From contig NZ_JAOWKX010000001.1 of assembly GCF_025751585.1 (NCBI RefSeq), positions 496,259 to 560,258 on the forward strand: a stretch of DNA of 64,000 nucleotides, written 5' to 3'. The notes below the pieces were generated by a model. The model ran no database searches, was not told where the DNA came from, and saw nothing but the letters and a program-made list of their open reading frames with translations. Source of the stretch: Fluctibacter corallii (lineage in GTDB: Bacteria; Pseudomonadota; Gammaproteobacteria; Enterobacterales; Alteromonadaceae). Both the position numbers and the translations under genes were made by a program. Of the stretch, positions 36,421 to 46,020 are shown piece after piece (within the stretch, counting starts at the first letter, position 1; each line of letters begins with the position of its first letter).

Positions 36421-37503
36421 TTAATAGCGAAGTATCACGACGCGGTTGCGACCTTCATTTTTGGCTTGGTACAAAGCTTGGTCTGCTCGCTCGAACATTC
36501 GATTTTGATCTTTGGCTGCATCAGGTTCACATACACAGCCTCCCACACTGACTGTGACCGAAAGAGGCTCCCCATCGTGACGAATAAAGGTTTTGCTTAC
36601 TTTATCTCTTATTCGTTCTGCTAACCGCGACACGTCTTCAACATGAGCGACCGCGATTAACACAGCAAATTCCTCACCACCAATACGTGCAACGGTATCA
36701 GACTTACGCTGGCATACTCGCTGTATTGTTTCTGCCACTTTAACAATCACCTTATCGCCTGTAGCATGCCCAAAGGTGTCATTAACCCGTTTAAAATGAT
36801 CGATATCAATAATCAGCAAGCTTAAATTAGCTTGCGTTCTTATGTGAGTATTCCACCCAAGCGACAACGCATTATCAAAAAATCGACGATTACCGATACC
36901 TGTGAGAGCATCTTTGTTAGACAGCGCTTTAAGTTTCTGTTGTTGTTCAATTAATTGCGCGTACTCTCGGTTGAGGCGCGTTACCTGAATACTCATGAAA
37001 ATCGCATACAGCGCCATTAACATTCCAAGAACGCGGTTTTCTGTGGCAAAAAATACCGATGCGATAAATGGAGGCGCCACAGTACAGAATAAATACGCGA
37101 GTGACAAAGTACGATTTGGTGAAAAGCTCACCGTACCGCCAGACACAAAAGCAAAATTCGCCATCATCAGAAAAAGATAAATACTTTGATGGGCAGGTAA
37201 AACCATAGACACCGCAAACATCGAACTGAGAATTAACGTAGGAATAAGTGCATTGAAGTACAACAACCCCCGCCACATGGTTTTACTTCGACGCCTAAGC
37301 GTATCTGAAGAATAGTATGCCAACAGCCTGAGTATGCCTAAAAGCAGTAAGGCGAACGAGAGAGACCAAAAAATAGTAGGCTGTTGAAGGTGGTACCCTG
37401 CGCCACCGCCGATAATTAACCAAGCCGCGAGATAAACATAAGCGCCATTCAGCGCGCGCTCTTCAAGATCAGTGGCAATCCGCTGCTCCATAGGTGCGTT
37501 CAT
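36421..37503 (-). CDS. Diguanylate cyclase with N-terminal membrane domain
   Basis: Makes cyclic di-GMP from two GTP. Residues about 25-180 form five or six membrane helices (a possible sensor with no recognised ligand). The C-terminal GGDEF domain (about 195-360) has the active GGEEF motif (VARIGGEEFAVLI). It also has the RKSD inhibitory I-site five residues before that motif, so product inhibition is likely. The start ATG 37503 has AGGAAG seven bases upstream; another ATG at 37509 lies too close to it. It converges on the second protease with a 25-base gap and diverges from ahpC. Confidence 0.94.
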   Translation of the reverse strand: MNAPMEQRIATDLEERALNGAYVYLAAWLIIGGGAGYHLQQPTIFWSLSFALLLLGILRLLAYYSSDTLRRRSKTMWRGLLYFNALIPTLILSSMFAVSMVLPAHQSIYLFLMMANFAFVSGGTVSFSPNRTLSLAYLFCTVAPPFIASVFFATENRVLGMLMALYAIFMSIQVTRLNREYAQLIEQQQKLKALSNKDALTGIGNRRFFDNALSLGWNTHIRTQANLSLLIIDIDHFKRVNDTFGHATGDKVIVKVAETIQRVCQRKSDTVARIGGEEFAVLIAVAHVEDVSRLAERIRDKVSKTFIRHDGEPLSVTVSVGGCVCEPDAAKDQNRMFERADQALYQAKNEGRNRVVILRY

Positions 37504-37608
37504 GCACATACTTCCTTTTTATTATTGTTATTGATTATTTTTAGTGCCTGATTATGTTAAAAATTTATCCCCATTCCGTCAATCTTCTTCAGCTCCTCTA
37601 CATTTGAA

Positions 37609-37645
37609 ATCGATTTATACGATTAATTCAATCTACTTGATTCAT
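37609..37645 (+). promoter_or_regulatory. Candidate OxyR operator upstream of ahpC
   Basis: ATCG, CGAT, ATCT and TCAT are spaced by exactly seven bases each (37609-37645), the 4-7-4-7-4-7-4 layout of OxyR sites (ATAG/CTAT repeats). The first pair is symmetric and the second only partly. It sits 99 bases before the ahpC start, a sensible place for an activator. The match is suggestive and needs a matrix search. Confidence 0.4.
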
Positions 37646-37743
37646 TTTAAATAATTAAATCACTTCTCTATTATTAGCGTAAATGAATTGACGCGGTGAC
37701 ATTAACCGCACTGTTTGAACCTAAGTACATAGAGGAATTATCC

Positions 37744-38307
37744 ATGGCTAAAATCAATCAAATGATCCCTGAATTCACTGCTGAAGCATTTCACAACGGT
37801 GAGTTTAAAACCATCACGAGTGAAGACGTAAAAGGTAAGTGGTCAATTTTCTTATTCTACCCAGCAGACTTCACCTTTGTTTGCCCTACAGAACTCGAAG
37901 ATATGGCAAAAATTTATGAGGAGCTGCAAGGTTTGGGTGTAGAAGTGTATTCAGTCTCTACTGACACTCACTTCGTTCACAAAGCATGGCACGATGCGAG
38001 TGACGCGATTGGCAAAATCAACTACCCAATGATTGGTGACCCAACAGGTAAAATCACACGCGGTTTCGACGTGATGATCGAAGAAGCAGGCCAAGCTTTG
38101 CGTGGTACGTTCTTGGCTAACCCTGAAGGCATCATCAAAGTGGCTGAAATCCACGACCTAGGCATCGGCCGTTCAGCAAAAGACATGCTGCGTAAAGTAA
38201 AAGCAGCACAGTATGTAGCAAACAACGATGGCGAAGTATGCCCAGCTGCATGGGAAGAAGGTGAAAAAACCCTAACCCCTAGCCTAGACCTAGTAGGTAA
38301 AATTTAA
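37744..38307 (+). CDS. ahpC: Alkyl hydroperoxide reductase, peroxiredoxin subunit
   Basis: Typical 2-Cys peroxiredoxin that reduces H2O2 and organic peroxides. The start at ATG 37744 (GAGGAA upstream) gives 187 residues, exactly E. coli AhpC. The peroxidatic Cys is C47 in [12 protein letters not shown], and the resolving Cys is near 166 in [10 protein letters not shown]. The longer reading frame to 37696 adds 16 unnatural residues. It is followed after 82 bases by its reductase ahpF. Confidence 0.98.
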   Translation: MAKINQMIPEFTAEAFHNGEFKTITSEDVKGKWSIFLFYPADFTFVCPTELEDMAKIYEELQGLGVEVYSVSTDTHFVHKAWHDASDAIGKINYPMIGDPTGKITRGFDVMIEEAGQALRGTFLANPEGIIKVAEIHDLGIGRSAKDMLRKVKAAQYVANNDGEVCPAAWEEGEKTLTPSLDLVGKI

Positions 38308-38389
38308 TTCCTGCCAGTCTACATCGGTGGCTTCGGCCACCGCATGCCGAATCAATACTTCGTCTAACACGCATTTAAGAGGTTATGTC

Positions 38390-39943
38390 ATGTTATCACA
38401 AGAAATATTATCAGCCATTTCGCAGTACACAGCATCAATGCAACATGCCGTGACTCTGGTGCTGCAAACAGGCGAACACAGCAAGCGCGATGAATTAAAA
38501 ACATTTTTAGACGGCATTGCTGGTGCATCAGACAAATTAACGCTAGAAGAGCGAGATAGTGCTCTACCCAGCCCCATCAGCTTTTCAGTAGAAGTTAACA
38601 ACGAGCCAACCGGCATTATATTCTCGGGTATTCCTGGTGGGCACGAATTCAACTCACTCATTCTTGCTATTCTTCAAGCCGGCGGCGTAAGCTTGAAGTT
38701 AGACGACACCATTCAGAATATGGTGCGTAAAGTAACGCAACCACTGCGCTTTGAGGTATTTGTGAGCCTAAGTTGTCACAATTGCCCAGATGTGGTTCAA
38801 GCACTGAACCAATTCGCTCTGCTTAACCCGAATATTCAAACAGAAATGATCGACGGAGGATTATTTCAAGATCGCGTTGACCAATATGGATTACAAGGCG
38901 TACCTGCGGTTTACCTAAACGGGAAACCCTTCGCAAACGGCAAGATCGACACGGCGAAATTACTGGATAAACTGATTGAAACCAACCCTGAAGTGGTTTC
39001 ACAATCTGACAACCAAGAAGCACTTCCACTGCAAGATGTGACCGTCATTGGTGGAGGCCCAGCGGGCGTTTCAGCGGCAATTTATGCTGCACGTAAAGGA
39101 TTGAACGTAACGATGATTGCCGATCGTATGGGCGGTCAGGTTAAAGATACCATGGGAATCGAGAACCTGATCTCTGTAAACAAAACCACGGGCCCAGAAT
39201 TAACCAGCGCACTTGTGGGTCACATGAACGACTACCCAGTTACGTTAAAAGAGCATTTACGCGTCGAAAAAATTGACAAAGGGGAAATCAAAACCCTTCA
39301 CCTATCATCTGGTGAAATTATTCAGTCTAAAACCGTCATTGTTTCGACGGGTGCGAAATGGCGAGAGCTCGGCGTACCTGGAGAAGCCGAAAATATCGGA
39401 AATGGCGTAGCATATTGCCCACATTGTGACGGGCCATTCTTCAAAGGCAAAGATGTTGCAGTGATCGGCGGCGGTAACTCGGGGGTAGAGGCTGCACTCG
39501 ACCTAGCTGGTATCGTGAAGTCAGTCACCGTGTTTGAGTTTATGCCAGAACTGAAAGCCGACAAAGTGTTGGTTGAGCAACTGGCTAAACGCGACAATAT
39601 TAACGTGATCACCAACGCTGCAACAAAACAGATTCTGGCTGACAATGGCAAGGTGAACGCCATTGAGTATCAAGAACGTGAAACAGGCGACATAAAGCAA
39701 CTGCCGCTAGCTGGCGTATTTGTACAAATAGGACTTGTGCCTAATTCACAAGTGTTAGAGGGCGTAGTGGAGTTGAGTCAGTACGGTGAAATCATTATTA
39801 ATGAAAAGGGTGAAACCAGCGAACCTGGCATATTTGCCTGCGGTGATGTAACGACCGTACCTTACAAACAGATAGTGATCGCAATGGGTGAAGGCGCCAA
39901 AGCCTCACTTGCAGCATTCGACTACCTTCTAAAACATCATTAA
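38390..39943 (+). CDS. ahpF: Alkyl hydroperoxide reductase subunit F
   Basis: FAD enzyme that passes electrons from NADH to AhpC. From ATG 38390 (AAGAGG upstream) it is 517 residues, close to E. coli (521). The N-terminal tandem thioredoxin-like domain has the CHNC disulfide ([12 protein letters not shown]). The C-terminal thioredoxin-reductase-like part has the FAD motif [19 protein letters not shown], the active-site CPHC ([12 protein letters not shown]), and the NADH motif [17 protein letters not shown]. The AhpC-AhpF order is canonical. A hairpin terminator follows. Confidence 0.98.
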   Translation: MLSQEILSAISQYTASMQHAVTLVLQTGEHSKRDELKTFLDGIAGASDKLTLEERDSALPSPISFSVEVNNEPTGIIFSGIPGGHEFNSLILAILQAGGVSLKLDDTIQNMVRKVTQPLRFEVFVSLSCHNCPDVVQALNQFALLNPNIQTEMIDGGLFQDRVDQYGLQGVPAVYLNGKPFANGKIDTAKLLDKLIETNPEVVSQSDNQEALPLQDVTVIGGGPAGVSAAIYAARKGLNVTMIADRMGGQVKDTMGIENLISVNKTTGPELTSALVGHMNDYPVTLKEHLRVEKIDKGEIKTLHLSSGEIIQSKTVIVSTGAKWRELGVPGEAENIGNGVAYCPHCDGPFFKGKDVAVIGGGNSGVEAALDLAGIVKSVTVFEFMPELKADKVLVEQLAKRDNINVITNAATKQILADNGKVNAIEYQERETGDIKQLPLAGVFVQIGLVPNSQVLEGVVELSQYGEIIINEKGETSEPGIFACGDVTTVPYKQIVIAMGEGAKASLAAFDYLLKHH

Positions 39944-39960
39944 TTAATGACATTGTGATT

Positions 39961-39999
39961 GGCACGTAGCTTTATCAAACCATAGGCTACGTGCCACTT
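39961..39999 (+). terminator. Intrinsic terminator after ahpF
   Basis: GGCACGTAGC (39961-39970) pairs with GCTACGTGCC (39986-39995) across a 15-base loop and is followed by ACTTTTC. It is a stable stem with a short T run just after the ahpF stop. Confidence 0.7.
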
Positions 40000-40088
40000 T
40001 TCGATGCAAAAATGTCGCAGTCACGGTCTCTCGAATTTTATGCGTTCGTGCTTCACTTTTCGTCAGTGGCTGTTTCCCCAATCGCCTA

Positions 40089-40889
40089 TTAACAATAGGA
40101 CAAACACCCACCCAGTTGCGACTGTTCTTCTTCTCTGAGGGTCAATACTTCGAAACCATTTGAAGTAACCAATACCGTGTGCTCCCATTGCGCGGATAGT
40201 TTTCTGTCGCGGGTTACGACCGTCCAGTTGTCTTTTTTAGTCTTGGTTTTTGCGGTTCCTTGGTTCACCATTGGTTCAATGGTGAAGGTCATGCCTTCCA
40301 CCAGCGCTTGGCCTGTTCCGCGACGTCCAACATGCAGCACTTGGGGCGATTCGTGCATTTCGCGGCCAATTCCGTGCCCGCAATAATCTTTCACTACTGC
40401 GTAATGGTGCATTTCAGCGTGTTTTTGAATCGCGTATCCAATATCACCCAACGTTGCACCTGGGCGCACCACTTCGATGCCTTTCCACATTGCCTCGTAA
40501 GTGACATCACACAGTTTTTTCGCCAATGGGGATACCTGACCCACCATATACATTTTACTGCTATCTGCGATAAAGCCGTTCTTTTCCAACGTGATATCAA
40601 CATTAATAATATCGCCAGACTTCAGTGTTTTCTGTAAGGAAGGCACACCATGACACACCACTTCATTGAGCGATGTATTTAATGCGTACTGATAACCATA
40701 TTGGCCTTTACTTGCAGGACGGGCTTTAAGGGTGTTGATGATATAGTCTTCGACAAAATCGTTAATATCCATTGTCGAGATACCTGCTTTTATTACAGGA
40801 TCCAACGCCTTGAATACATTCGCCAATAAACGCCCAGATTCGCGCATAAGCTGAATCTCTTCAGGCGTTTTAATTATGATGTCATTCAT
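40089..40889 (-). CDS. map: Type I methionine aminopeptidase (second, non-ribosomal-context copy)
   Basis: Removes the N-terminal Met from new proteins. All five metal ligands of the pita-bread fold can be read: Asp in IINVDITL, Asp in FIADSSKMY, His in DYCGHGIGREMH, Glu in MTFTIEPMVN and Glu in AQWEHTVLV. The 266 residues match type I MetAPs. It is not beside rpsB or a ribosomal-protein gene, the usual place of the housekeeping map, so I suspect it is an additional copy. Its start overlaps the stop of a ParD-like gene by eight bases, giving tight coupling. The C-terminus EEQSQLGGCLSYC is an unusual Cys-bearing extension. Confidence 0.95.
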   Translation of the reverse strand: MNDIIIKTPEEIQLMRESGRLLANVFKALDPVIKAGISTMDINDFVEDYIINTLKARPASKGQYGYQYALNTSLNEVVCHGVPSLQKTLKSGDIINVDITLEKNGFIADSSKMYMVGQVSPLAKKLCDVTYEAMWKGIEVVRPGATLGDIGYAIQKHAEMHHYAVVKDYCGHGIGREMHESPQVLHVGRRGTGQALVEGMTFTIEPMVNQGTAKTKTKKDNWTVVTRDRKLSAQWEHTVLVTSNGFEVLTLREEEQSQLGGCLSYC

Positions 40890-41088
40890 TAATCACCCGC
40901 TTAAGCGGCTTGGATTCAACTTGCAACTGCTGTTGAATGATTTCGGTAAACGACAATGTAGGGTTAGCTTCTGCCAATTGGCCGATTTTCATCCAAAATT
41001 CAGCTTGTGCATTAATAGAACGCACCATAACTGCACTAACCGACCGCAGCTCTTCATGCATCTCATCTGATATTTTAACAATTCCCAT
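40882..41088 (-). CDS. ParD-like antitoxin-family protein
   Basis: A 68-residue protein from ATG 41088, recognisable as the ParD-like family (I recall Pfam PF11903). Its N-terminal beta strand and helices (GIVKISDEMHEELRSVSAV) form a ribbon-helix-helix-type start, followed by NAQAEFWMKIGQLAEANP and a basic tail. Such proteins are annotated as antitoxins, but here the next gene is a methionine aminopeptidase, not a ParE toxin. A longer frame to 41169 adds 27 unlikely residues. The 7-3-7 palindrome at 41112-41128 may be its own operator. It is expected to be co-transcribed with map. Confidence 0.8.
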   Translation of the reverse strand: MGIVKISDEMHEELRSVSAVMVRSINAQAEFWMKIGQLAEANPTLSFTEIIQQQLQVESKPLKRVINE

Positions 41089-41111
41089 AATATACGCTTT
41101 GCATATAAAAC

Positions 41112-41128
41112 ATATACACAATGTATAT
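41112..41128. promoter_or_regulatory. Operator-like palindrome upstream of the ParD-like gene
   Basis: ATATACA-CAA-TGTATAT is a perfect 7-bp inverted repeat separated by three bases, centred about 30 bases before the ParD-like start. Type II antitoxins usually repress their own operon by binding such palindromes, so this is a plausible autoregulatory site. AT-rich sequence makes chance palindromes likelier, so confidence is moderate. Confidence 0.45.
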
Positions 41129-41241
41129 TGCAAACCTATTTTTGGCAAATGTTTGTTGAACGCGCGCACTGCGAATAAACAACAGGGCTTGTTAGATACC
41201 AGTTACGTGGAATGCCTCAAGTAAACGCCATTTTTGACACG

Positions 41242-42048
41242 TTATTCCTTAGCTTTAACTCGCAGCCAATAGGATTCCATCTCTTCCAAGCTAGCTTGCT
41301 CTGGGGATTTGTTGTCAGATTTCATCATCGTTTCGAGTGCCCGAAAGCGAGTGGTAAATTTGTGATTGGCTTTACGTAACGCTATGTCAGGGTTTACCTG
41401 TAAATGTCGAGATAGATTCACCACAGCAAAGAGTAAATCGCCAATCTCTTCTTCAACCGCTTGTTGGTTGATGGTGTCTTTGTCTAATTCTGCGACCACC
41501 TCATCAATCTCTTCTTTGATTTTTTCAATCACGGGCGCTGGCGCAGACCAGTCAAAGCCAACTTTTGCACATAACTTTTGAATCTTAGTCGCTTTGTTGA
41601 GTGGTGCCATGCCGGTTGGAATGGTGGCAAGCACACTGTCATCAATGTCGCCTTTGGCCTCACGCTCACGCCGTTTGATGTCTTCCCATTGCTGATGCAG
41701 TTGTTCATCTGTGGGAGAAGCAGCTTGGTCAAATACATGCGGATGCCGCCTAATGAGCTTGTCACTGATTTGCTCCGCAATGTCTTCTAAATCAAACAGG
41801 TTTTGTTCTTGCCCCAGCTGCGCATAAAACACCACTTGAAACAGCAAATCTCCTAACTCATCTTTGACATCACTAGGTGTGCCGTATTCAATCGCATCTG
41901 CAACTTCATAGGCTTCTTCAATAGTATGAGGGACGATGGTTTTAAAGGTTTGCTTTTGATCCCAAGGGCAGCCCGATTCAGGATCGCGAAGTCGTGCCAT
42001 TATTTCCAGTAAGCGGGTAATATTCGGAAGCTCAGATACTTGTGTCAT
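41242..42048 (-). CDS. mazG: Nucleoside triphosphate pyrophosphohydrolase
   Basis: MazG hydrolyses NTPs and dNTPs to NMPs and can lower cellular ppGpp. It has 268 residues with two MazG domains. The first contains CPWDQKQTFKTIVPHTIEEAYE and DELGDLLFQVVFYAQLGQE, the second EEEIGDLLFAVVNLSRHL. The EExxE and ExxD metal-binding pairs are intact. It lies 53 bases downstream of relA, the same arrangement as in E. coli, where both take part in nutrient stress. Confidence 0.96.
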   Translation of the reverse strand: MTQVSELPNITRLLEIMARLRDPESGCPWDQKQTFKTIVPHTIEEAYEVADAIEYGTPSDVKDELGDLLFQVVFYAQLGQEQNLFDLEDIAEQISDKLIRRHPHVFDQAASPTDEQLHQQWEDIKRREREAKGDIDDSVLATIPTGMAPLNKATKIQKLCAKVGFDWSAPAPVIEKIKEEIDEVVAELDKDTINQQAVEEEIGDLLFAVVNLSRHLQVNPDIALRKANHKFTTRFRALETMMKSDNKSPEQASLEEMESYWLRVKAKE

Positions 42049-42101
42049 GCCCTTTCCCTCTTTAACACTTAAACGCTATCAGGCTCGCAGCTGCGATAGG
42101 A

Positions 42102-44255
42102 CTAATGATCTAACCGCACCACATCGCTAACGCCTTTTACCTGTAGCAAGCGCGTAATCGTTTTTGACAGTGAGTGTAAATCTCTCACCTCTAATTTTAG
42201 CGTGATTTTTGCAGTATGCTCCTGCGCATTACTACTACTTATCACCCCCAACAAGCCAATTTTTTCATTGGCCAGCACCGTTGTGATATCACGTAAAATG
42301 CCGTCTCTATCAACACTATAAATATCAATATTCGTTTGAAAACCGCCCGTCACATCCGTTACCCAATTTACTTCAATTTGTCGCTCAGGGTGTTGATCTA
42401 ACAGGTGATTAAGTTGATCGCAGTTCTCTCTGTGCACGCTTACGCCGCGCCCTTGGGTGATGTAGCCCATGATCGGGTCGCCAGGCAATGGCTGACAACA
42501 TTTCGCCAATTGTGTCATCAGGTTTCCTACCCCTTCTACCACAATCGAATCTTTAGACGCTTTGCTCACCGCTTTACGCGTCTTCAGACGAGGATCAACT
42601 TCAGGAGGCGGCGCATTGCGTTGCTGCAAGAAATTCACCACTTGCATGATACGAATATCACCACCACCAATAGCTGCATACAAATCATCTAAAGATTGCA
42701 CATTGAACCGTTCGCACGCTTCGGCAGCCTCTTTTAGCGGAATACCTACCTTGCTTAGCTCTTGCTCCAAGATTTCTTTGCCTGCTTGCAAGTTTTTATC
42801 TTTGTCTTGTTTTTTAAACCACGTGTGGATTTTTGCGCGGGCACGAGAAGAGTGAACATAGCCAAGCCCTGGATGCATCCAATCTCGGCTTGGATTAAGG
42901 GCTTTACCCGTTAAGATTTCAATTTGATCGCCCGTTTGTAACTGATACGTAAATGGCACAATACGCCCTGCAACTTTTGCCCCAATACAGCGGTGACCAA
43001 CATTACTGTGAATATAATACGCAAAATCCAGCGGCGTTGAGCCCGCGGGCAAGTCAACCACATCGCCACGCGGCGTAAATACGTAGACCCGATCATCAAA
43101 AACCTGACTACGAAGCTCTTCCATTAAATCGCCCGCTTCCGCGACCTCTTCCTGCCACGCCAGTATTTTGCGCAACCAGTTAATACGCTCTTCATAGCCT
43201 GAACGCTCGGAACCACCACCTTCTTTATACTTCCAGTGCGCTGCTACGCCCAACTCTGCATCTTGGTGCATTTGATGGGTACGAATTTGTATTTCTATCG
43301 ACTTTCCTTCAGGCCCTACCACTACGGTATGAATAGATTGGTAGCCATTGGGTTTAGGCGTCGCGATATAGTCATCAAACTCTCTGGGGATATGCTTCCA
43401 GATAGAATGCACTACTCCTAGTGCGCTATAACAATCTTGCAAGCGGTCAGCGATGATGCGTACCGCACGAATATCAAACAGCTCAGTGAAAGAAAGCTGC
43501 TTTTTCTGCATTTTCTTCCAGATACTGAAAATATGCTTAGGGCGGCCATATACCTGCGCCTTGATATTAGCTTCGTCAAGCGCACCCTGAAGATGATCAA
43601 CAAAATCAACAATATATTGTTCTCTGTCTGCACGGCGTTCATCTAGCAAGCCCGCAATTTGTTTATAGGTATCTGGGTGAAGGTAACGAAAAGATAAGTC
43701 TTCCAATTCCCACTTAAGTTGCCCAATGCCTAATCGGTTCGCCAAAGGCGCATAAATATTGGCGCACTCTCGTGCCACCATAACACGCGTTTCTTCGTCT
43801 TCTTCTTTGATTTGTTGCAATACGCAGATACGTTCGGCCAACTTAATCAAGACCGCGCGAACATCTTCAACCATAGCCAAAAGCATACGACGAAGATTAT
43901 CAATTTGCGTTTCGCTGGCTTTCCCTCCAGAGCGCGGTTGAAGTGTGCGAATCGCATCCATTCGCCTTACGCCGACAATCAGTTTCTGAATCCCCTCTGA
44001 AAAGACCTCTTTAATCTCATCATCGGGAATATCGTGTCGCTGACAATAAGGGTAAACCAGAGCAGCTTGGAGGGTTTCATCATCCATGTTCAGTTCATGC
44101 AGGATTTCCACCATTTCCTGCCCAACCAACAAGTCTTGAGGTCGATCAGATACGTCAATCAACTTTTGCCGCGTTTCATCCGACAAAGCCAAACTCTGTA
44201 GCCACTCGTGAAACTCAGGGCGTTCAGGCTCATGTACTTTGCGGGTTGAAACCAT
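42102..44255 (-). CDS. relA: (p)ppGpp synthetase RelA
   Basis: Ribosome-associated synthetase that makes (p)ppGpp when uncharged tRNA enters the A site. It has 717 residues (744 in E. coli). The N-terminal hydrolase domain is degenerate: the HD motif is replaced by YP in ALVYPYCQRHDI, as in RelA rather than SpoT. The synthetase domain contains FDIRAVRIIADRLQDCYSALG and NGYQSIHTVVVGPEG with EIQIRTHQMH. A TGS domain (DRVYVFTPRGDVVDLPAGS), a zinc-finger or helical region (LAKCCQPLPGDPIMGYI), and a C-terminal ACT/RRM domain follow. It is 29 bases after rlmD in the same operon. Confidence 0.97.
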   Translation of the reverse strand: MVSTRKVHEPERPEFHEWLQSLALSDETRQKLIDVSDRPQDLLVGQEMVEILHELNMDDETLQAALVYPYCQRHDIPDDEIKEVFSEGIQKLIVGVRRMDAIRTLQPRSGGKASETQIDNLRRMLLAMVEDVRAVLIKLAERICVLQQIKEEDEETRVMVARECANIYAPLANRLGIGQLKWELEDLSFRYLHPDTYKQIAGLLDERRADREQYIVDFVDHLQGALDEANIKAQVYGRPKHIFSIWKKMQKKQLSFTELFDIRAVRIIADRLQDCYSALGVVHSIWKHIPREFDDYIATPKPNGYQSIHTVVVGPEGKSIEIQIRTHQMHQDAELGVAAHWKYKEGGGSERSGYEERINWLRKILAWQEEVAEAGDLMEELRSQVFDDRVYVFTPRGDVVDLPAGSTPLDFAYYIHSNVGHRCIGAKVAGRIVPFTYQLQTGDQIEILTGKALNPSRDWMHPGLGYVHSSRARAKIHTWFKKQDKDKNLQAGKEILEQELSKVGIPLKEAAEACERFNVQSLDDLYAAIGGGDIRIMQVVNFLQQRNAPPPEVDPRLKTRKAVSKASKDSIVVEGVGNLMTQLAKCCQPLPGDPIMGYITQGRGVSVHRENCDQLNHLLDQHPERQIEVNWVTDVTGGFQTNIDIYSVDRDGILRDITTVLANEKIGLLGVISSSNAQEHTAKITLKLEVRDLHSLSKTITRLLQVKGVSDVVRLDH

Positions 44256-44284
44256 AGCGTATTTCCTTCTATTAAAACGACGAA

Positions 44285-45637
44285 TTAGGTACGCACGAAT
44301 AATGCCATTAATTCTGTATGGGACGTCTGAGGAAACATATCCATAAGTGACACTTTCTGCAACTGGAATCCGTTGTTTGTCAGAATTTCTGCGTCACGGA
44401 CAAATGTCGCAGGATTACAAGAGACGTAAACAACATGGCTCACATTGGTTTTGCCTAAATGCGCAACTACGTTTTGCGCACCATCACGGGCAGGATCTAA
44501 AAGTACTTTGCTACATTGTTTGAATAATGTGCCCGAAAAAGTAGCTCCTTCGCTCAGATCCGCTTGCACAAATGTGGCATTGTCGATGCCATTTTTTTGT
44601 GCATTGCTGCTTGCCCGTTGCACCATTTCAGTGACCCCTTCCACCCCTGTCACAGAGGCAACTCGGTTGGCAATAGGCAGGCTGAAATTTCCTAATCCAC
44701 AAAATAAATCAACGACATGATCCTGTTTGGTCAAAGCCAGCCAGTCAATCGCCTGAGCCACCATGGCTTGATTAATGTCAGGATTGACCTGAATAAAATC
44801 ATTCGGTGCCACCGCCAAACGGATGTTGGGTTCTGGGCAATACTCAATATATTGCATCTCTCGATTTAACGAGATGAATTGATTCGGTTTGATTTCAAGC
44901 ACAACATGCACGTTTTGCGCAGTGGCAAAGCTGGAGAGGGTATCAATATCCTGCTGGCTTAGCTGACGCGTAACACGAAAACACAGCTGTAGTGGGATCT
45001 CTCCTTCCCCTTCTAGCATACTAATATGGCCAATATGTGAGGGCGACTTAAGCGATTGCATTAGTGCTTGTAAAGGAGGCAGCATGTCAGACAACGTAGC
45101 GCGCATGATGCCACAATGTTGAATTGAGATGACCGACTTACTGCTTTTACCGCGAAATCCAAGGCGAATATCGTTACGATTGCGCGCATCTACGGCTAAA
45201 CGAGATTTACGTCGATAGCCAGTAGTACGAGCCTGTAAAGGAGCGCTCCAGTCCCATTGCTGCGCACTGACTCGTTGTAACAGTGAGTCAACTGCCTGTT
45301 GCTTTGCGGCAAAGATCCCATCGGAATCAGCATGCTGCAACTGGCATCCACCACATTGCTGATAGTACTCACAAAATGGCGTAACCCGCATTGGAGAAGG
45401 TTGCTCTACAGAATGAATATGCCCCGACCAATAGCGAGACTTCTTATGTGTAATCTTCACCTTAGCCTGATCATCTGGTAAGCCGCCATCAACAAAAATC
45501 ACCGCGCCTTCGTGACGCGCAACCCCGCGGCCTTGATGATCCACATTGTCAATTGAAACAGAGAGAATTTCACCGTGCTGCTTGGCTTTAGACGCTTGTC
45601 GAGACTTACCTCGAGCGGGTTTAAATATACGCGCCAT
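44285..45637 (-). CDS. rlmD: 23S rRNA (uracil-1939-C5)-methyltransferase
   Basis: A 450-residue SAM-dependent RNA methyltransferase. The N-terminal TRAM domain is followed by the 4Fe-4S cluster cysteines (CEYYQQCGGCQLQ), then the SAM-binding motif DLFCGLGNFSLPIA. The catalytic Cys lies in VYVSCNPATFVRDA. The basic start (ARIFKPARGKSRQASKAK) is usual. It shares one base with the acpS stop (TGATG) and precedes relA, the order seen in E. coli (rlmD-relA-mazG). Confidence 0.96.
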   Translation of the reverse strand: MARIFKPARGKSRQASKAKQHGEILSVSIDNVDHQGRGVARHEGAVIFVDGGLPDDQAKVKITHKKSRYWSGHIHSVEQPSPMRVTPFCEYYQQCGGCQLQHADSDGIFAAKQQAVDSLLQRVSAQQWDWSAPLQARTTGYRRKSRLAVDARNRNDIRLGFRGKSSKSVISIQHCGIMRATLSDMLPPLQALMQSLKSPSHIGHISMLEGEGEIPLQLCFRVTRQLSQQDIDTLSSFATAQNVHVVLEIKPNQFISLNREMQYIEYCPEPNIRLAVAPNDFIQVNPDINQAMVAQAIDWLALTKQDHVVDLFCGLGNFSLPIANRVASVTGVEGVTEMVQRASSNAQKNGIDNATFVQADLSEGATFSGTLFKQCSKVLLDPARDGAQNVVAHLGKTNVSHVVYVSCNPATFVRDAEILTNNGFQLQKVSLMDMFPQTSHTELMALFVRT

Positions 45638-46020
45638 CAGAAGGTCCCCTCAAGTACCACAGTAGCCACGGCATAATGCTGCTCATCTGAGATAGAAATG
45701 TGGCTACTGGTAATGTTACGCAGCTCACATTGGCGTGCAAACTCACCAGAGAAAACAAGGTAGGGCTGACCAGATTCATAATTTCTTACTTCTACATGTT
45801 GCCAACTCATGCCATTGCCTATACCAATTCCAATCGCTTTCACCGCCGCTTCTTTTGCCGCAAAACGTTTGGCCAAAAATCGAACTGGTTGAGAATGTGA
45901 ATTAAAACGCTCGAACTCAGCGTCTGTCAGTATACGCCGAGCCAGTTTGTCCGATTTTTGTAAATGCGCATCCAAACGCCCAATTTCGATAATGTCCGTA
46001 CCAATACCCACAATAGCCAT
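45637..46020 (-). CDS. acpS: Holo-[acyl-carrier-protein] synthase
   Basis: Transfers 4'-phosphopantetheine from CoA to apo-ACP. The 127-residue protein has both AcpS signatures: VGIGTDIIEIGRL with the Mg-binding Asp near residue 8, and AKRFAAKEAAVKAIGIG with the catalytic Glu near 58. It is translationally coupled to pdxJ upstream (adjacent, touching codons at 46020) and to rlmD downstream. The pdxJ-acpS pairing is standard in gammaproteobacteria. Confidence 0.97.
   Translation of the reverse strand: MAIVGIGTDIIEIGRLDAHLQKSDKLARRILTDAEFERFNSHSQPVRFLAKRFAAKEAAVKAIGIGIGNGMSWQHVEVRNYESGQPYLVFSGEFARQCELRNITSSHISISDEQHYAVATVVLEGTF

Noticed and set aside
40882-41169. Classic ParDE toxin-antitoxin pair
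   Set aside because: No ParE-like toxin gene is present; the adjacent gene is a complete methionine aminopeptidase. The pair is reported as a finding instead.
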